In this document: positions 24,829-31,962 of the stretch, piece after piece
Layout of the letters: every line of letters begins with the position of its first letter
Numbering within the stretch: position 1 is the stretch's first letter
Assembly (NCBI GenBank): GCA_947624775.1
Contig: CANQLT010000012.1
Coordinates: 1 to 40,473 of the forward strand
DNA: 40,473 nt
Direction: 5' to 3'
Source: an uncultured Monoglobus sp.
GTDB taxonomy: Bacteria; Bacillota; Clostridia; Monoglobales; Monoglobaceae
The notes under the pieces: model-generated
What the model was told of the DNA's origin: nothing
Databases searched by the model: none
What the model saw: the letters and a program-made list of their open reading frames with translations, nothing else
Program-made: the position numbers and the translations under genes

Positions 24829-25308
24829 TTATCCGGCGTTGATCCTGCGCCTCTCGTTTCTGAGCTGCTGGCGCCTCTCGCCCAGCTCCCATTCCATACG
24901 CTGTTCCTCGTCCTCGAGGATAAGTCGCGGGACCCTCACGGGCTTCTCGTTTTCGTCAAGCGCCACCAGGACCAGATACGCCTTGTTGATAGTGCGTTTC
25001 TCGCCCTCGTAGTCCTCTACCATGGTGCGCACGCAAACCTCCATAGATGTGTTGCCAACCCATGTCACCTGTCCCGCGAGGACAAGCGTGTCGTTGGGAT
25101 AGGCGGGCGCGCGGAAGCAGAGCGTGTCGACCATCGCCGTGGTAACGTTGTGTCCGCTGTGGCGGCGCGCCACGATACCCGCAACAACGTCGATCCACTC
25201 CATCAAGCGGCCGCCAAACAGTCTGCCGTAGCCGTTTAAGTCCTGCGAGGTTATCATCTGCACCTGCTCAGTGTACGAATGGGACACCGGTCTGGATTTT
25301 TCCGCCAA
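24829..25308 (-). CDS. Hotdog-fold acyl-CoA thioesterase (YkhA type)
   Basis: A 159-residue hotdog enzyme of the BFIT/BACH/YkhA group. LNGYGRLFGGRLMEWIDVVAGIVARRH contains the N..G..FGG..M.W.D catalytic and fold signature. TAMVDTLCFRAPAYPNDTL and NKAYLVLVALDENEKPVRVP complete the domain. It would hydrolyse medium or long acyl-CoAs. The start is probably the TTG at 25308, which has GGGAG at proper distance; the GTG at 25317 has its ribosome site too close. A Glu/Arg-rich tail follows the domain. Confidence 0.9.
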   Translation of the reverse strand: MAEKSRPVSHSYTEQVQMITSQDLNGYGRLFGGRLMEWIDVVAGIVARRHSGHNVTTAMVDTLCFRAPAYPNDTLVLAGQVTWVGNTSMEVCVRTMVEDYEGEKRTINKAYLVLVALDENEKPVRVPRLILEDEEQRMEWELGERRQQLRNERRRINAG

Positions 25309-25333
25309 TATTCTCACTCCCTTTTTGATATTT

Positions 25334-26611
25334 TTATTCTACGGCCGCGTTAAGCGCGTTTTCAATATCCTCGATAATGTCGTCCGCGTCCTCTATTCCT
25401 ACCGAGAAGCGGATAAGGTCAGGCGTAACGCCCGCGGCTTTAAGCTCCTCGTCGTTCATCTGGCGGTGGGTATGGCTGGCAGGGTGCAGCACCGAGGTGC
25501 GCGCGTCCGCCACATGAGTAACTATAGCCGCCAGTTTGAGGCTGTCCATAAACTTGACGGCGTTCTCTCTGCCGCCCTTGACGCCGAACGAGATAACTCC
25601 GCATGAGCCGCTTTGCATATATTTTTGCGCCAGCTCGTAATACTTGTCGCCCTCAAGGCCTGAAAAGCTCACCCACGAAACCTTGTCGTTTTTGCTCAGA
25701 TACTCGGCGATCTTTTGGGCGTTCTCACAATGCTTGCGCATGCGCAGCGCCAATGTTTCAAGGCCGAGATTGAGCAGGAACGAGTTGTGCGGCGAGGGTA
25801 TCGAGCCAAGGTCGCGCATGAGCGTGGCAGTTGCTTTTGTTATATAAGCCGCCTTGCCGAATCTCTCAGTGTACACAACCCCGTGATACGACTCATCGGG
25901 AGTGGTGAGACCGGGGAACTTGTCGCTGTGGGCTTCCCAATCGAAATTTCCGCTGTCAACTATGGCGCCTCCCACCGAAGTGGCGTGGCCGTCCATATAT
26001 TTTGTGGTGGAATGGACCACGATATCGGCTCCCCACTCTATGGGGCGGCAGTTTATCGGCGTGGCGAAGGTGTTGTCAACGATCAGCGGAACTCCGTGGT
26101 CGTGGGCGACCTTCGCGAATTTTTCTATATCGAGCACGACAAGTGCGGGATTCGCGATCGTCTCGCCGAACAGCGCCTTTGTGTTGGGTCTGAACGCCGC
26201 GGCTATCTCCTCGGCGGAAGCGTCGGGGTCAACGAAGGTAACGTCGATACCCAGCTTTTTCATCGTGACCGAAAACAGGTTGTAGGTTCCGCCGTATATG
26301 CTGGTGGAGCAAACAAAGTGATCCCCCGCCTCACATATATTGAATATCGAGTAAAAGCAGGCCGACTGTCCCGATGATGTGAGCATTCCCGCGACGCCGC
26401 CCTCAAGGTCGGCGATCTTGGCCGCCACCGCGTCGTTGGTGGGGTTGGCAAGACGCGTGTAGAAATATCCGTCCTCCTCAAGGTCGAACAGGCGTCCCAT
26501 ATGCTCGGTCGAATCATACTTGAATGTGGTGCTTTGATAAATTGGCAGGATCCTCGCCTCGCCGTTTTTGGGCGTGTAGCCCGACTGGATACATTTTGTG
26601 TCTATTCTCAT
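25334..26611 (-). CDS. metY: O-acetylhomoserine aminocarboxypropyltransferase (homocysteine synthase)
   Basis: PLP enzyme that makes homocysteine from O-acetylhomoserine and sulfide (direct sulfhydrylation). The Cys/Met-metabolism family motifs are TRLANPTNDAVAAKIADLEGG-like (FYTRLANPTNDA), VVHSTTKYMDGHATSVGG with the PLP Lys, and LRFSVG-like IRFSVGIEDADDIIEDI at the end. 425 residues, typical of MetY rather than the shorter MetB/MetC. It lies 28 bases after proA and 25 before the thioesterase, so the genes likely share a transcript. No SAM riboswitch or S-box is seen in front. Confidence 0.93.
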   Translation of the reverse strand: MRIDTKCIQSGYTPKNGEARILPIYQSTTFKYDSTEHMGRLFDLEEDGYFYTRLANPTNDAVAAKIADLEGGVAGMLTSSGQSACFYSIFNICEAGDHFVCSTSIYGGTYNLFSVTMKKLGIDVTFVDPDASAEEIAAAFRPNTKALFGETIANPALVVLDIEKFAKVAHDHGVPLIVDNTFATPINCRPIEWGADIVVHSTTKYMDGHATSVGGAIVDSGNFDWEAHSDKFPGLTTPDESYHGVVYTERFGKAAYITKATATLMRDLGSIPSPHNSFLLNLGLETLALRMRKHCENAQKIAEYLSKNDKVSWVSFSGLEGDKYYELAQKYMQSGSCGVISFGVKGGRENAVKFMDSLKLAAIVTHVADARTSVLHPASHTHRQMNDEELKAAGVTPDLIRFSVGIEDADDIIEDIENALNAAVE

Positions 26612-26639
26612 AACAATTCTCCTATATATAAATTAATTT

Positions 26640-27884
26640 TTATCTTATTTGTCCGCTGCCCTCGATAATATACTTGGTCGAAGTAAGCTCCCTGAGTCCC
26701 ATGGGACCGCGGGCATGAGTCTTTTGGGTGCTGATGCCGATCTCGGCTCCGAACCCGAACTCAAATCCGTCGGTAAATCTGGTCGAGGCGTTGACATAGA
26801 CCGCCGCCGCGTCTACCTCGTCGAGAAATTTCTGCGCGTTCTGGTAGCTGCTCGTGACGATCGCCTCGGAATGGCCGCTGTTGTACTTGTTGATATGGGC
26901 TATCGCCTCGTCTACACTTCCGACCACCTTTACCCCGATCTTAAGTTCAAGATACTCGGTGTACCAGTCATCTTCCGTCGCAGCCTCGGCCTCGGACCAA
27001 AGGGCGCGGCACCGCTCGTCGCCGACTATCTCAACTCCGCGCTCGGAAAGCTCTTTAAGCATACTTGGCAGGAACTCCGCCGCTATCTTCTCGTGGACCA
27101 GCAGCTTTTCCTCGGCGTTGCACACCGACGGGCGCTGGGTCTTTGCGTTTATAACTATATTTTTCGCCATGTCAAGGTCGGCGCTCTCATCGACGTACAC
27201 ATGACAGTTTCCGGTTCCGGTCTCGATGGCGGGCACCGTGGCGTTTTCCACAACCGCCTTTATAAGTCCCGCTCCGCCTCTGGGTATTATCACGTCCAGA
27301 TACTCGTTGAGCCGCATCAGCGCGGTCGAGCTTTCGCGTGTTGTGTTCTCGACCAGATTTATCGAGCCCTCGGGCAGACCCGCCGCGTATCCGGCCTCCT
27401 GCATTACCTTAACTATCGCCATGTTGGAGCTAAAGGCCTCCTTGCCGCCGCGGAGTATCACCGCGTTGCCCGACTTGACACACAGGCCCGCCGCGTCGGC
27501 AGTCACGTTGGGACGCGCCTCGTATATTATTCCGATAACGCCAAGCGGCACGCGCACTTTGGTTATTTTGAGGCCGTTGGGCCGCTTCACACGGGAGACC
27601 GCCTCACCTATCGGGTCGGGCAGCGCGGCTATCTGGCGCAGCCCCTCGGCGATCCCCGATATCCTGTCGGCGTTCAGCATAAGCCTGTCAATAAGACCCT
27701 CTCTGAGACCGCTCTCTCGACCCGCCTCTATATCCTTTTTGTTTTCGCCTATGATATATTCCGCCGAATTTTCAAGGGCGTCCGCCATACTAAGCAGCGC
27801 CTTGTCCTTGACGGAAGTCGAAAGCACGGCCAGCTTCCGCGCCGCGGCCTTTGCCAGCTTTCCCTTTTCGTTTAATTCACGCAT
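26640..27884 (-). CDS. proA: Gamma-glutamyl phosphate reductase
   Basis: Reduces gamma-glutamyl phosphate to glutamate semialdehyde in proline synthesis. The catalytic Cys is in TQRPSVCNAEEKLLVH. VPLGVIGIIYEARPNVTADAAGLC, GNAVILRGGKEA and IPRGGAGLI are family motifs. The ATG at 27884 follows GAGGTGAG and gives 414 residues, the usual size. Unusually, proB is not adjacent; the next gene is metY. Confidence 0.97.
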   Translation of the reverse strand: MRELNEKGKLAKAAARKLAVLSTSVKDKALLSMADALENSAEYIIGENKKDIEAGRESGLREGLIDRLMLNADRISGIAEGLRQIAALPDPIGEAVSRVKRPNGLKITKVRVPLGVIGIIYEARPNVTADAAGLCVKSGNAVILRGGKEAFSSNMAIVKVMQEAGYAAGLPEGSINLVENTTRESSTALMRLNEYLDVIIPRGGAGLIKAVVENATVPAIETGTGNCHVYVDESADLDMAKNIVINAKTQRPSVCNAEEKLLVHEKIAAEFLPSMLKELSERGVEIVGDERCRALWSEAEAATEDDWYTEYLELKIGVKVVGSVDEAIAHINKYNSGHSEAIVTSSYQNAQKFLDEVDAAAVYVNASTRFTDGFEFGFGAEIGISTQKTHARGPMGLRELTSTKYIIEGSGQIR

Positions 27885-27918
27885 GATTCTCACCTCATAC
27901 AAATTTTTTCATATCTTA

Positions 27919-27950
27919 TTGATTATATCACAGTTTTATGGTATAATCAA
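27919..27950. promoter_or_regulatory. Face-to-face overlapping promoters of proA (minus) and tatD (plus)
   Basis: Plus: TTGATT (27919-27924), 17-base spacer, TATAAT (27942-27947). Minus: TTGATT (complement of 27945-27950), 17-base spacer, TATAAT (complement of 27922-27927). Each -35 overlaps the other's -10, so the two cannot be occupied at once. Confidence 0.8.
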
Positions 27951-28002
27951 GAAAAATTTACGGTAATCAACAATTACTCAAGGCGAAAGCGAGAAAAATA
28001 CC

Positions 28003-28770
28003 ATGAAACTGTTTGACACCCACGCTCATCTTGACGATAGGCAGTTCGACGCCGACCGCGAGGCGGTCATCGAAAAAATCAAAAACAGCGGCGTGGCCCA
28101 CGTGATCGAAGTCGGCTCGGACGTGAAAAGCTCCGAGACAGCGGTCAGGATCGCGAACGGCCACAACTTTATATACTGCGCCGCGGGCATACATCCCGAG
28201 GCGGCGGACGACGTTTCGGACGCGGACTTTGAAAGGATAAAGGAGCTGGCTCTCAAAAACCCTAAAGTCAAAGCCATAGGCGAGATCGGCATCGACTACC
28301 ACTACGACGACTGCGCGCCAAGAGAAAAGCAGACCGCCTGCTTTGAGAGGCAGCTGGACTTGGCAGCGGAGCTGGGGCTGCCCGCTATCATACACGACAG
28401 GGAATCAAAGGGCGACGTGCTGAAAATATTAAAAGAAAAGAGGGTGTCAAACGCGGTCATGCACTGCTTTTCGGGCAGCGCCGAGACCGCCAAGGTACTG
28501 GTAAAAATGGGACTGATGATCTCATTTACCGGAGTTATCACGTTTAAAAACGCCAGAAAGGCCGTTGAGGCGCTGAAAGTGATACCGCTCGACCGCCTTA
28601 TGATCGAAACCGACAGCCCCTACATGGCTCCCGAGCCCCACCGGGGCAGGCGCAACGACAGCTCTTATGTACGGCACGTCGCCGAAAAAATGGCCGAGAT
28701 CAAAGGCGTGAGCTTTGAAAAGCTCTGCGACATAACCTACGAAAACGCGATGAGGTTTTTTAATATATAA
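28003..28770 (+). CDS. tatD: TatD family metal-dependent DNase
   Basis: A 255-residue TIM-barrel hydrolase. Metal ligands are in FDTHAHLDDRQF, GEIGIDYHYD, IIHDRES (His), MHCFSG and METDSPYM-like IETDSPYMAPEPHRG. The family includes 3'-5' exonucleases. The ribosome site is weak. The next gene, exonuclease III, is 18 bases downstream, so this is a small DNA-repair operon. Confidence 0.95.
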   Translation: MKLFDTHAHLDDRQFDADREAVIEKIKNSGVAHVIEVGSDVKSSETAVRIANGHNFIYCAAGIHPEAADDVSDADFERIKELALKNPKVKAIGEIGIDYHYDDCAPREKQTACFERQLDLAAELGLPAIIHDRESKGDVLKILKEKRVSNAVMHCFSGSAETAKVLVKMGLMISFTGVITFKNARKAVEALKVIPLDRLMIETDSPYMAPEPHRGRRNDSSYVRHVAEKMAEIKGVSFEKLCDITYENAMRFFNI

Positions 28771-28788
28771 AGTAAAGGAAAAAACATT

Positions 28789-29550
28789 ATGAAAAAATTT
28801 ATATCATGGAACGTGAACGGTCTGCGCGCCTGCGTTCAAAAAGGATTCTGCGAATACTTCAAAGAGGCAGACGCCGACGTTTTCTGCATCCAGGAAACCA
28901 AGCTGCAAAAAGGTCAGATCGACCTTTCGGAAATGCTCGACGGATATCATGACTTTTGGAATTGCGCCGAGAAAAAGGGATATTCCGGCGTCGCCATGTT
29001 CACCAAGGACGAGCCGATATCGGTGGCGTACGGCATGGGTATCCCCGAGCATGACACCGAGGGTAGGCTGATCACAGCCGAATTTGAGGACTATTACCTT
29101 ATCACCTGCTACACGCCCAACTCGCAAAACGAGCTAAGACGGCTGGATTATCGTATCGAGTGGGAAAAGGCGCTGCGCGGATACATCGCGGGTCTTGAGC
29201 AAAAAAAGCCCGTCATAATTTGCGGCGACCTCAATGTGGCGCATAATGAGATCGACCTCAAAAACCCGAAAACCAACCGCAGGAACGCGGGCTTTACCGA
29301 CGAGGAGCGCGCCGAGATGACGAATCTTCTCGGCATGGGCTACATCGACACCTACAGGCGCTTTTATCCCGACGCCGAGGGCGAGTATTCATGGTGGTCG
29401 TATCGCTTCCGCGCCAGAGAAAAGAACGCCGGATGGCGCATCGACTATTTTATCGCGTCGGATAAATTGAAGGACCGCCTGAGATCAGCCGCCATTCATC
29501 AGGAAATATTTGGCTCCGACCACTGCCCGGTGGAGCTTGTTATAGAATAA
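28789..29550 (+). CDS. xth: Exodeoxyribonuclease III (AP endonuclease)
   Basis: Cuts DNA at abasic sites and degrades duplex DNA 3'-5'. The motifs are SWNVNGLRAC, IQETKLQKGQ (metal Glu), ICGDLNVAHNEIDL (catalytic Asp and Asn), WWSYRFRAREKNAGWRIDYF and the terminal SDHCPV (catalytic His). 253 residues, typical. AAAGGA precedes ATG. Confidence 0.97.
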   Translation: MKKFISWNVNGLRACVQKGFCEYFKEADADVFCIQETKLQKGQIDLSEMLDGYHDFWNCAEKKGYSGVAMFTKDEPISVAYGMGIPEHDTEGRLITAEFEDYYLITCYTPNSQNELRRLDYRIEWEKALRGYIAGLEQKKPVIICGDLNVAHNEIDLKNPKTNRRNAGFTDEERAEMTNLLGMGYIDTYRRFYPDAEGEYSWWSYRFRAREKNAGWRIDYFIASDKLKDRLRSAAIHQEIFGSDHCPVELVIE

Positions 29551-29606
29551 AATCATCTCGTTTCCGCGCGTGTATAAATTCGGATTTTCAGTCAATACTT
29601 CCTTTG

Positions 29607-29775
29607 TAATCACTGATTAAATAACGCCTGCGGCTTGGTACATCGCTTGCTTGCGATAATTCCGTCATATCGCCCAAAAGCTCCTTGCCATACACAAAGT
29701 ATGCCGCGTCGCTTTTGAACAATCTGACGAAATTCCTGCCGGCGCAATCGACGCACCATATTTAATCAGCGCTTA
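29607..29775. mobile_element. MITE-like long imperfect palindrome
   Basis: The gap 29551-29803 has no gene. It holds a 169-base element with inverted ends TAATCACTGATTAAAT (29607-29622) and ATTTAATCAGCGCTTA (29760-29775), 14 of 16 matching. The inner halves also pair over most of their length, for example TTGGTACATCGCTTGC on the left against the complement ATGGTGCGTCGATTGC on the right, and AATTCCGTCATATCG against AATTTCGTCAGATTG. The centre is near GCCATAC-acaaa-GTATGCC. It could fold into one long hairpin. No transposase is encoded. It ends 28 bases before the spoIIR ATG. Confidence 0.75.
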
Positions 29776-29803
29776 CTTATAAACTTATATTTGGAGGTAA
29801 AAT

Positions 29804-30421
29804 ATGCCGAAGATCAATTACATGCGGCTCATAGGCGTAATTCTCGCGGCGGCGCTCGCCGCGGTGATATATCTGAGCTTTGTTGGCAGAGAGACCGAGG
29901 ACATACAATCAAGCGTGCTGAGGCTGCACATTGTAGCGAACAGTGACTCTGAAGCGGATCAGGCGCTGAAGCTCAAGGTCAGAGACGAGATAATCGAGCG
30001 CTGCGGATTTTTGTTCCGCGACTGTCACACTCTTGAGGAATCCGAGCGCGTGGCAAACAACAATCTCGGCTTTATAAAATATGTGGCGCGGGACGTTATT
30101 CGGGGCGAGGGATTTGACTACGACGTGAGCTGCGGAGTTGAGCGGCGCGCGTTTCCGACCAAGCGCTACGAGCAGCCGTTCGGCGCGGTGTCGCTGCCAC
30201 GGGGCGAGTATTCGGCGTTAAACGTGGGGATAGGCGAGGCGGCGGGCGCCAACTGGTGGTGCGTCATGTATCCGCCGCTGTGCTTTGTGGACGGAGTGAC
30301 CGCCGCGGAGGCCGACCAAAAGCTGCGCGACAGCCTGACCGACTCGGAATATGAACTGATAACAGGCAGCACGCCCGAAATAAAAATCAAATTCAAAATA
30401 GCCGAGCTTCTCGGAAAATAG
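29804..30421 (+). CDS. spoIIR: Stage II sporulation protein R
   Basis: Forespore-made secreted signal that triggers SpoIIGA to cleave pro-sigma-E in the mother cell. One N-terminal membrane/signal segment (LIGVILAAALAAVIYLSF) is followed by LRLHIVANSDSEADQALKLKVRD and by LPRGEYSALNVGIGEAAGANWWCVMYPPLCFVDG, both SpoIIR hallmarks (motif centre GANWWCVMYPPLCF). 205 residues, normal. A strong TTGGAGG ribosome site lies between the MITE-like element and the ATG, so the native sigma-F promoter must lie within or beyond that element. Confidence 0.95.
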   Translation: MPKINYMRLIGVILAAALAAVIYLSFVGRETEDIQSSVLRLHIVANSDSEADQALKLKVRDEIIERCGFLFRDCHTLEESERVANNNLGFIKYVARDVIRGEGFDYDVSCGVERRAFPTKRYEQPFGAVSLPRGEYSALNVGIGEAAGANWWCVMYPPLCFVDGVTAAEADQKLRDSLTDSEYELITGSTPEIKIKFKIAELLGK

Positions 30422-30426
30422 CAATA

Positions 30427-30455
30427 TTGACATTACTTTGCGCCCGGTTTATAAT
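30427..30455 (+). promoter_or_regulatory. Perfect-consensus sigma-A promoter of the 130-residue unknown gene
   Basis: TTGACA (30427-30432), 17-base spacer, TATAAT (30450-30455). Confidence 0.88.
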
Positions 30456-30479
30456 ATTGTCATAAAAGGGGAATTTATT

Positions 30480-30872
30480 ATGGATATTATAAAATACTAC
30501 GGCACCGATTCGGAAAAACGCGAATTTATAAATCACGACAGCGAGCCGCTGATGGCAGTGATCGCCCATGACGGCTCATGCGCGGCGGTGTCGTTGCTTG
30601 ACGAGGGCGGCGAGCACCACATACTTCTGGCAAACGCCATGAACAGACACGACATCGACAAATTTTTCAGAATTATTTTTGACAACGAGGGCTGCGACTG
30701 GACATTTGTGTGCCCGCCGGATTACAAAAACATTTCCGACAAAGAGCGGCGGATTAACCGTTTCTTTACAAACGGAGTCGATATAATCACCGAGTTTTTA
30801 AAAACCGTCGATTACGATGTGCCGATAGAGATCCCCCGCCGCTACCGCCGGCATATTGATTATTTGAAATAA
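30480..30872 (+). CDS. Hypothetical protein (130 residues)
   Basis: Not recognised. The ATG at 30480 follows AAGGGG and a consensus promoter; the frame upstream of it includes the promoter and is not translated. The protein is soluble and acidic, begins MDIIKYYGTDSEKREFINHD, has a hydrophobic strand-like segment (PLMAVIAHDGSCAAVSLLDEGGEHHILLA in part) and a C-terminal basic end (IPRRYRRHIDYLK). No signal peptide, membrane segment or known catalytic motif is seen. Confidence 0.8.
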   Translation: MDIIKYYGTDSEKREFINHDSEPLMAVIAHDGSCAAVSLLDEGGEHHILLANAMNRHDIDKFFRIIFDNEGCDWTFVCPPDYKNISDKERRINRFFTNGVDIITEFLKTVDYDVPIEIPRRYRRHIDYLK

Positions 30873-30898
30873 ACAAGGCTGTTCTTCTCTCAATAATA

Positions 30899-30926
30899 TT
30901 GACAAAACAGTGAAAGGTGGTATAAT
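30899..30926 (+). promoter_or_regulatory. Sigma-A promoter of the JAMM-motif cassette
   Basis: TTGACA (30899-30904), 16-base spacer, TATAAT (30921-30926). It shows that any start before about 30933 is not used. Confidence 0.82.
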
Positions 30927-30948
30927 AAATACAGAGGGAAGAAAAATA

Positions 30949-31411
30949 ATGAGTATTAAAAATATTGACAGCCCAATTGAGCAACGTAACTCAGGAAAAG
31001 GAAATCCTAACGCCATACTACATATCGGACGCCCTTTAAATAATCGGCAAAAGAAATTACTTGAACGATTACCGAGGTTTGATAGTGTCACGATTGTAAG
31101 AAAAAAATCGGTAAGCATGAGTGATCTGGCTGCGATTACCGCTGAGACAGGTGATGAGTTTGCAATGTTTACCAAAGGCGGCGAACGGCTTATTATAAGA
31201 GGCAACAGTAATTCGGTAAACGTAGATATTAACAGAGCAAAAGAATTAAGTGAACAAGGCTATAAATGGAGCGGGCATACACATCCGGGTATTGTTGCGG
31301 ATTTTGCTACTCCATCGCAGGGTGATAAAGACATACTAAAATTGTTTAAGCAAAAAAACGAGTGTCATATATAATTCTACCGGTTATTTTAGAACGTTTG
31401 ACAAGGAGTGA
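30949..31411 (+). pseudogene. JAMM/JAB-motif protein broken by a +1 frameshift
   Basis: As read, the ATG at 30949 (after GAGGGA) gives 141 residues ending at 31374. Inside is a JAMM-like metal motif: E70, then H110-T-H112-P, ten residues, S123-xx-D126 (GYKWSGHTHPG and TPSQGDKDIL). The reading ends abruptly at KQKNECHI. If one A is removed from the seven-A run at 31352-31358, the frame continues as KQKTSVIYNSTGYFRTFDKE and stops at 31411, five bases before the next ATG and with its last codons forming that gene's AAGGAG site. That continuation looks like genuine protein, so one base is probably extra, by mutation or sequencing error. The N-terminus SPIEQRNSGKGNPNAIL suggests a piece split off from a phage head or polymorphic-toxin tail; this is from memory and not checked. 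Confidence 0.65.
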
Positions 31412-31416
31412 TTAAT

Positions 31417-31683
31417 ATGTGTAAATTATTTGATATATGGACACCGCAGATCAAAACATATTGTAATAACCATAATTTGAGTTTTGAAAAGGCTCAAAGT
31501 ATGTCGCAGTGTTGGGGGAAAAATGATGTTATCTTGCAATATTATGATAAAAATCGTTCATATGAAAATCGAGGATTAATTGATGATATACCTATGCCGA
31601 TTGTTTTGAAAATTACAAAAACGAAGAACGGTTTAATGTTCGAGCAAACCGAACACACGCAAAAATATCTTGCAGTAAATTAA
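31417..31683 (+). CDS. Small partner protein of the JAMM cassette, possible immunity protein
   Basis: An 88-residue soluble protein starting MCKLFDIWTPQIKTYCNNHN, not recognised. ATG at 31417 is eight bases after AAGGAG, and the site overlaps the end of the frame-restored upstream gene, so the two look translationally coupled. A GTG nine bases earlier would sit inside the ribosome site. AT-rich with codon use unlike the core genes around it. Small size and position directly after a toxin-like or peptidase-like domain fit an immunity or substrate gene, but this is inference. Confidence 0.7.
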   Translation: MCKLFDIWTPQIKTYCNNHNLSFEKAQSMSQCWGKNDVILQYYDKNRSYENRGLIDDIPMPIVLKITKTKNGLMFEQTEHTQKYLAVN

Positions 31684-31818
31684 TACAAAAATTATCAAAA
31701 TATAAATTAGTTATTCGAGGTGGTAAATTTCGTAGCGACCACACGCCGACGGTACGACAAGGGCGAATGCCCCGAGAGATGCAGGAGACGGCTACGCCTG
31801 CCGAATAATGATTTTAAA

Positions 31819-31847
31819 CCGCTTTGAGAAATCAAAGCGGTTTTTTT
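31819..31847 (+). terminator. Terminator of the JAMM cassette
   Basis: CCGCTTTGA-gaaa-TCAAAGCGG followed by seven T. The 31684-31962 gap also contains a GC-richer stretch (31730-31805) with no recognised feature and a second hairpin listed separately. Confidence 0.93.
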
Positions 31848-31920
31848 ATATGATACAAAAAATATATATGATACAAATATAGCCGTGCGCCTTTCGGGTG
31901 CTTTTATTGTGCAAAAAATC

Positions 31921-31951
31921 GGCTCCCCATCCCAAAAAGGGATAGGGAGCC
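31921..31951. terminator. Terminator of the WG-repeat gene (bidirectional shape)
   Basis: Arms GGCTCCCCATCCC and GGGATAGGGAGCC with loop AAAAA and A/T tracts on both sides, 12 bases past the stop at 31963. Confidence 0.88.
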
Positions 31952-31962
31952 TTTTGTTTATA

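Noticed and set aside
26649-27875. A 408-codon open frame antisense to proA
   Set aside because: It mirrors the full proA gene in a GC-skewed codon context; proA has all motifs, a ribosome site and promoter, while the antisense frame has none.
31349-31360. Programmed -1 frameshift at A-AAA-AAC in the JAMM gene
   Set aside because: The heptamer is in the right phase for -1 slippage, but the sensible continuation lies in the +1 frame, so a -1 event would not restore the protein.
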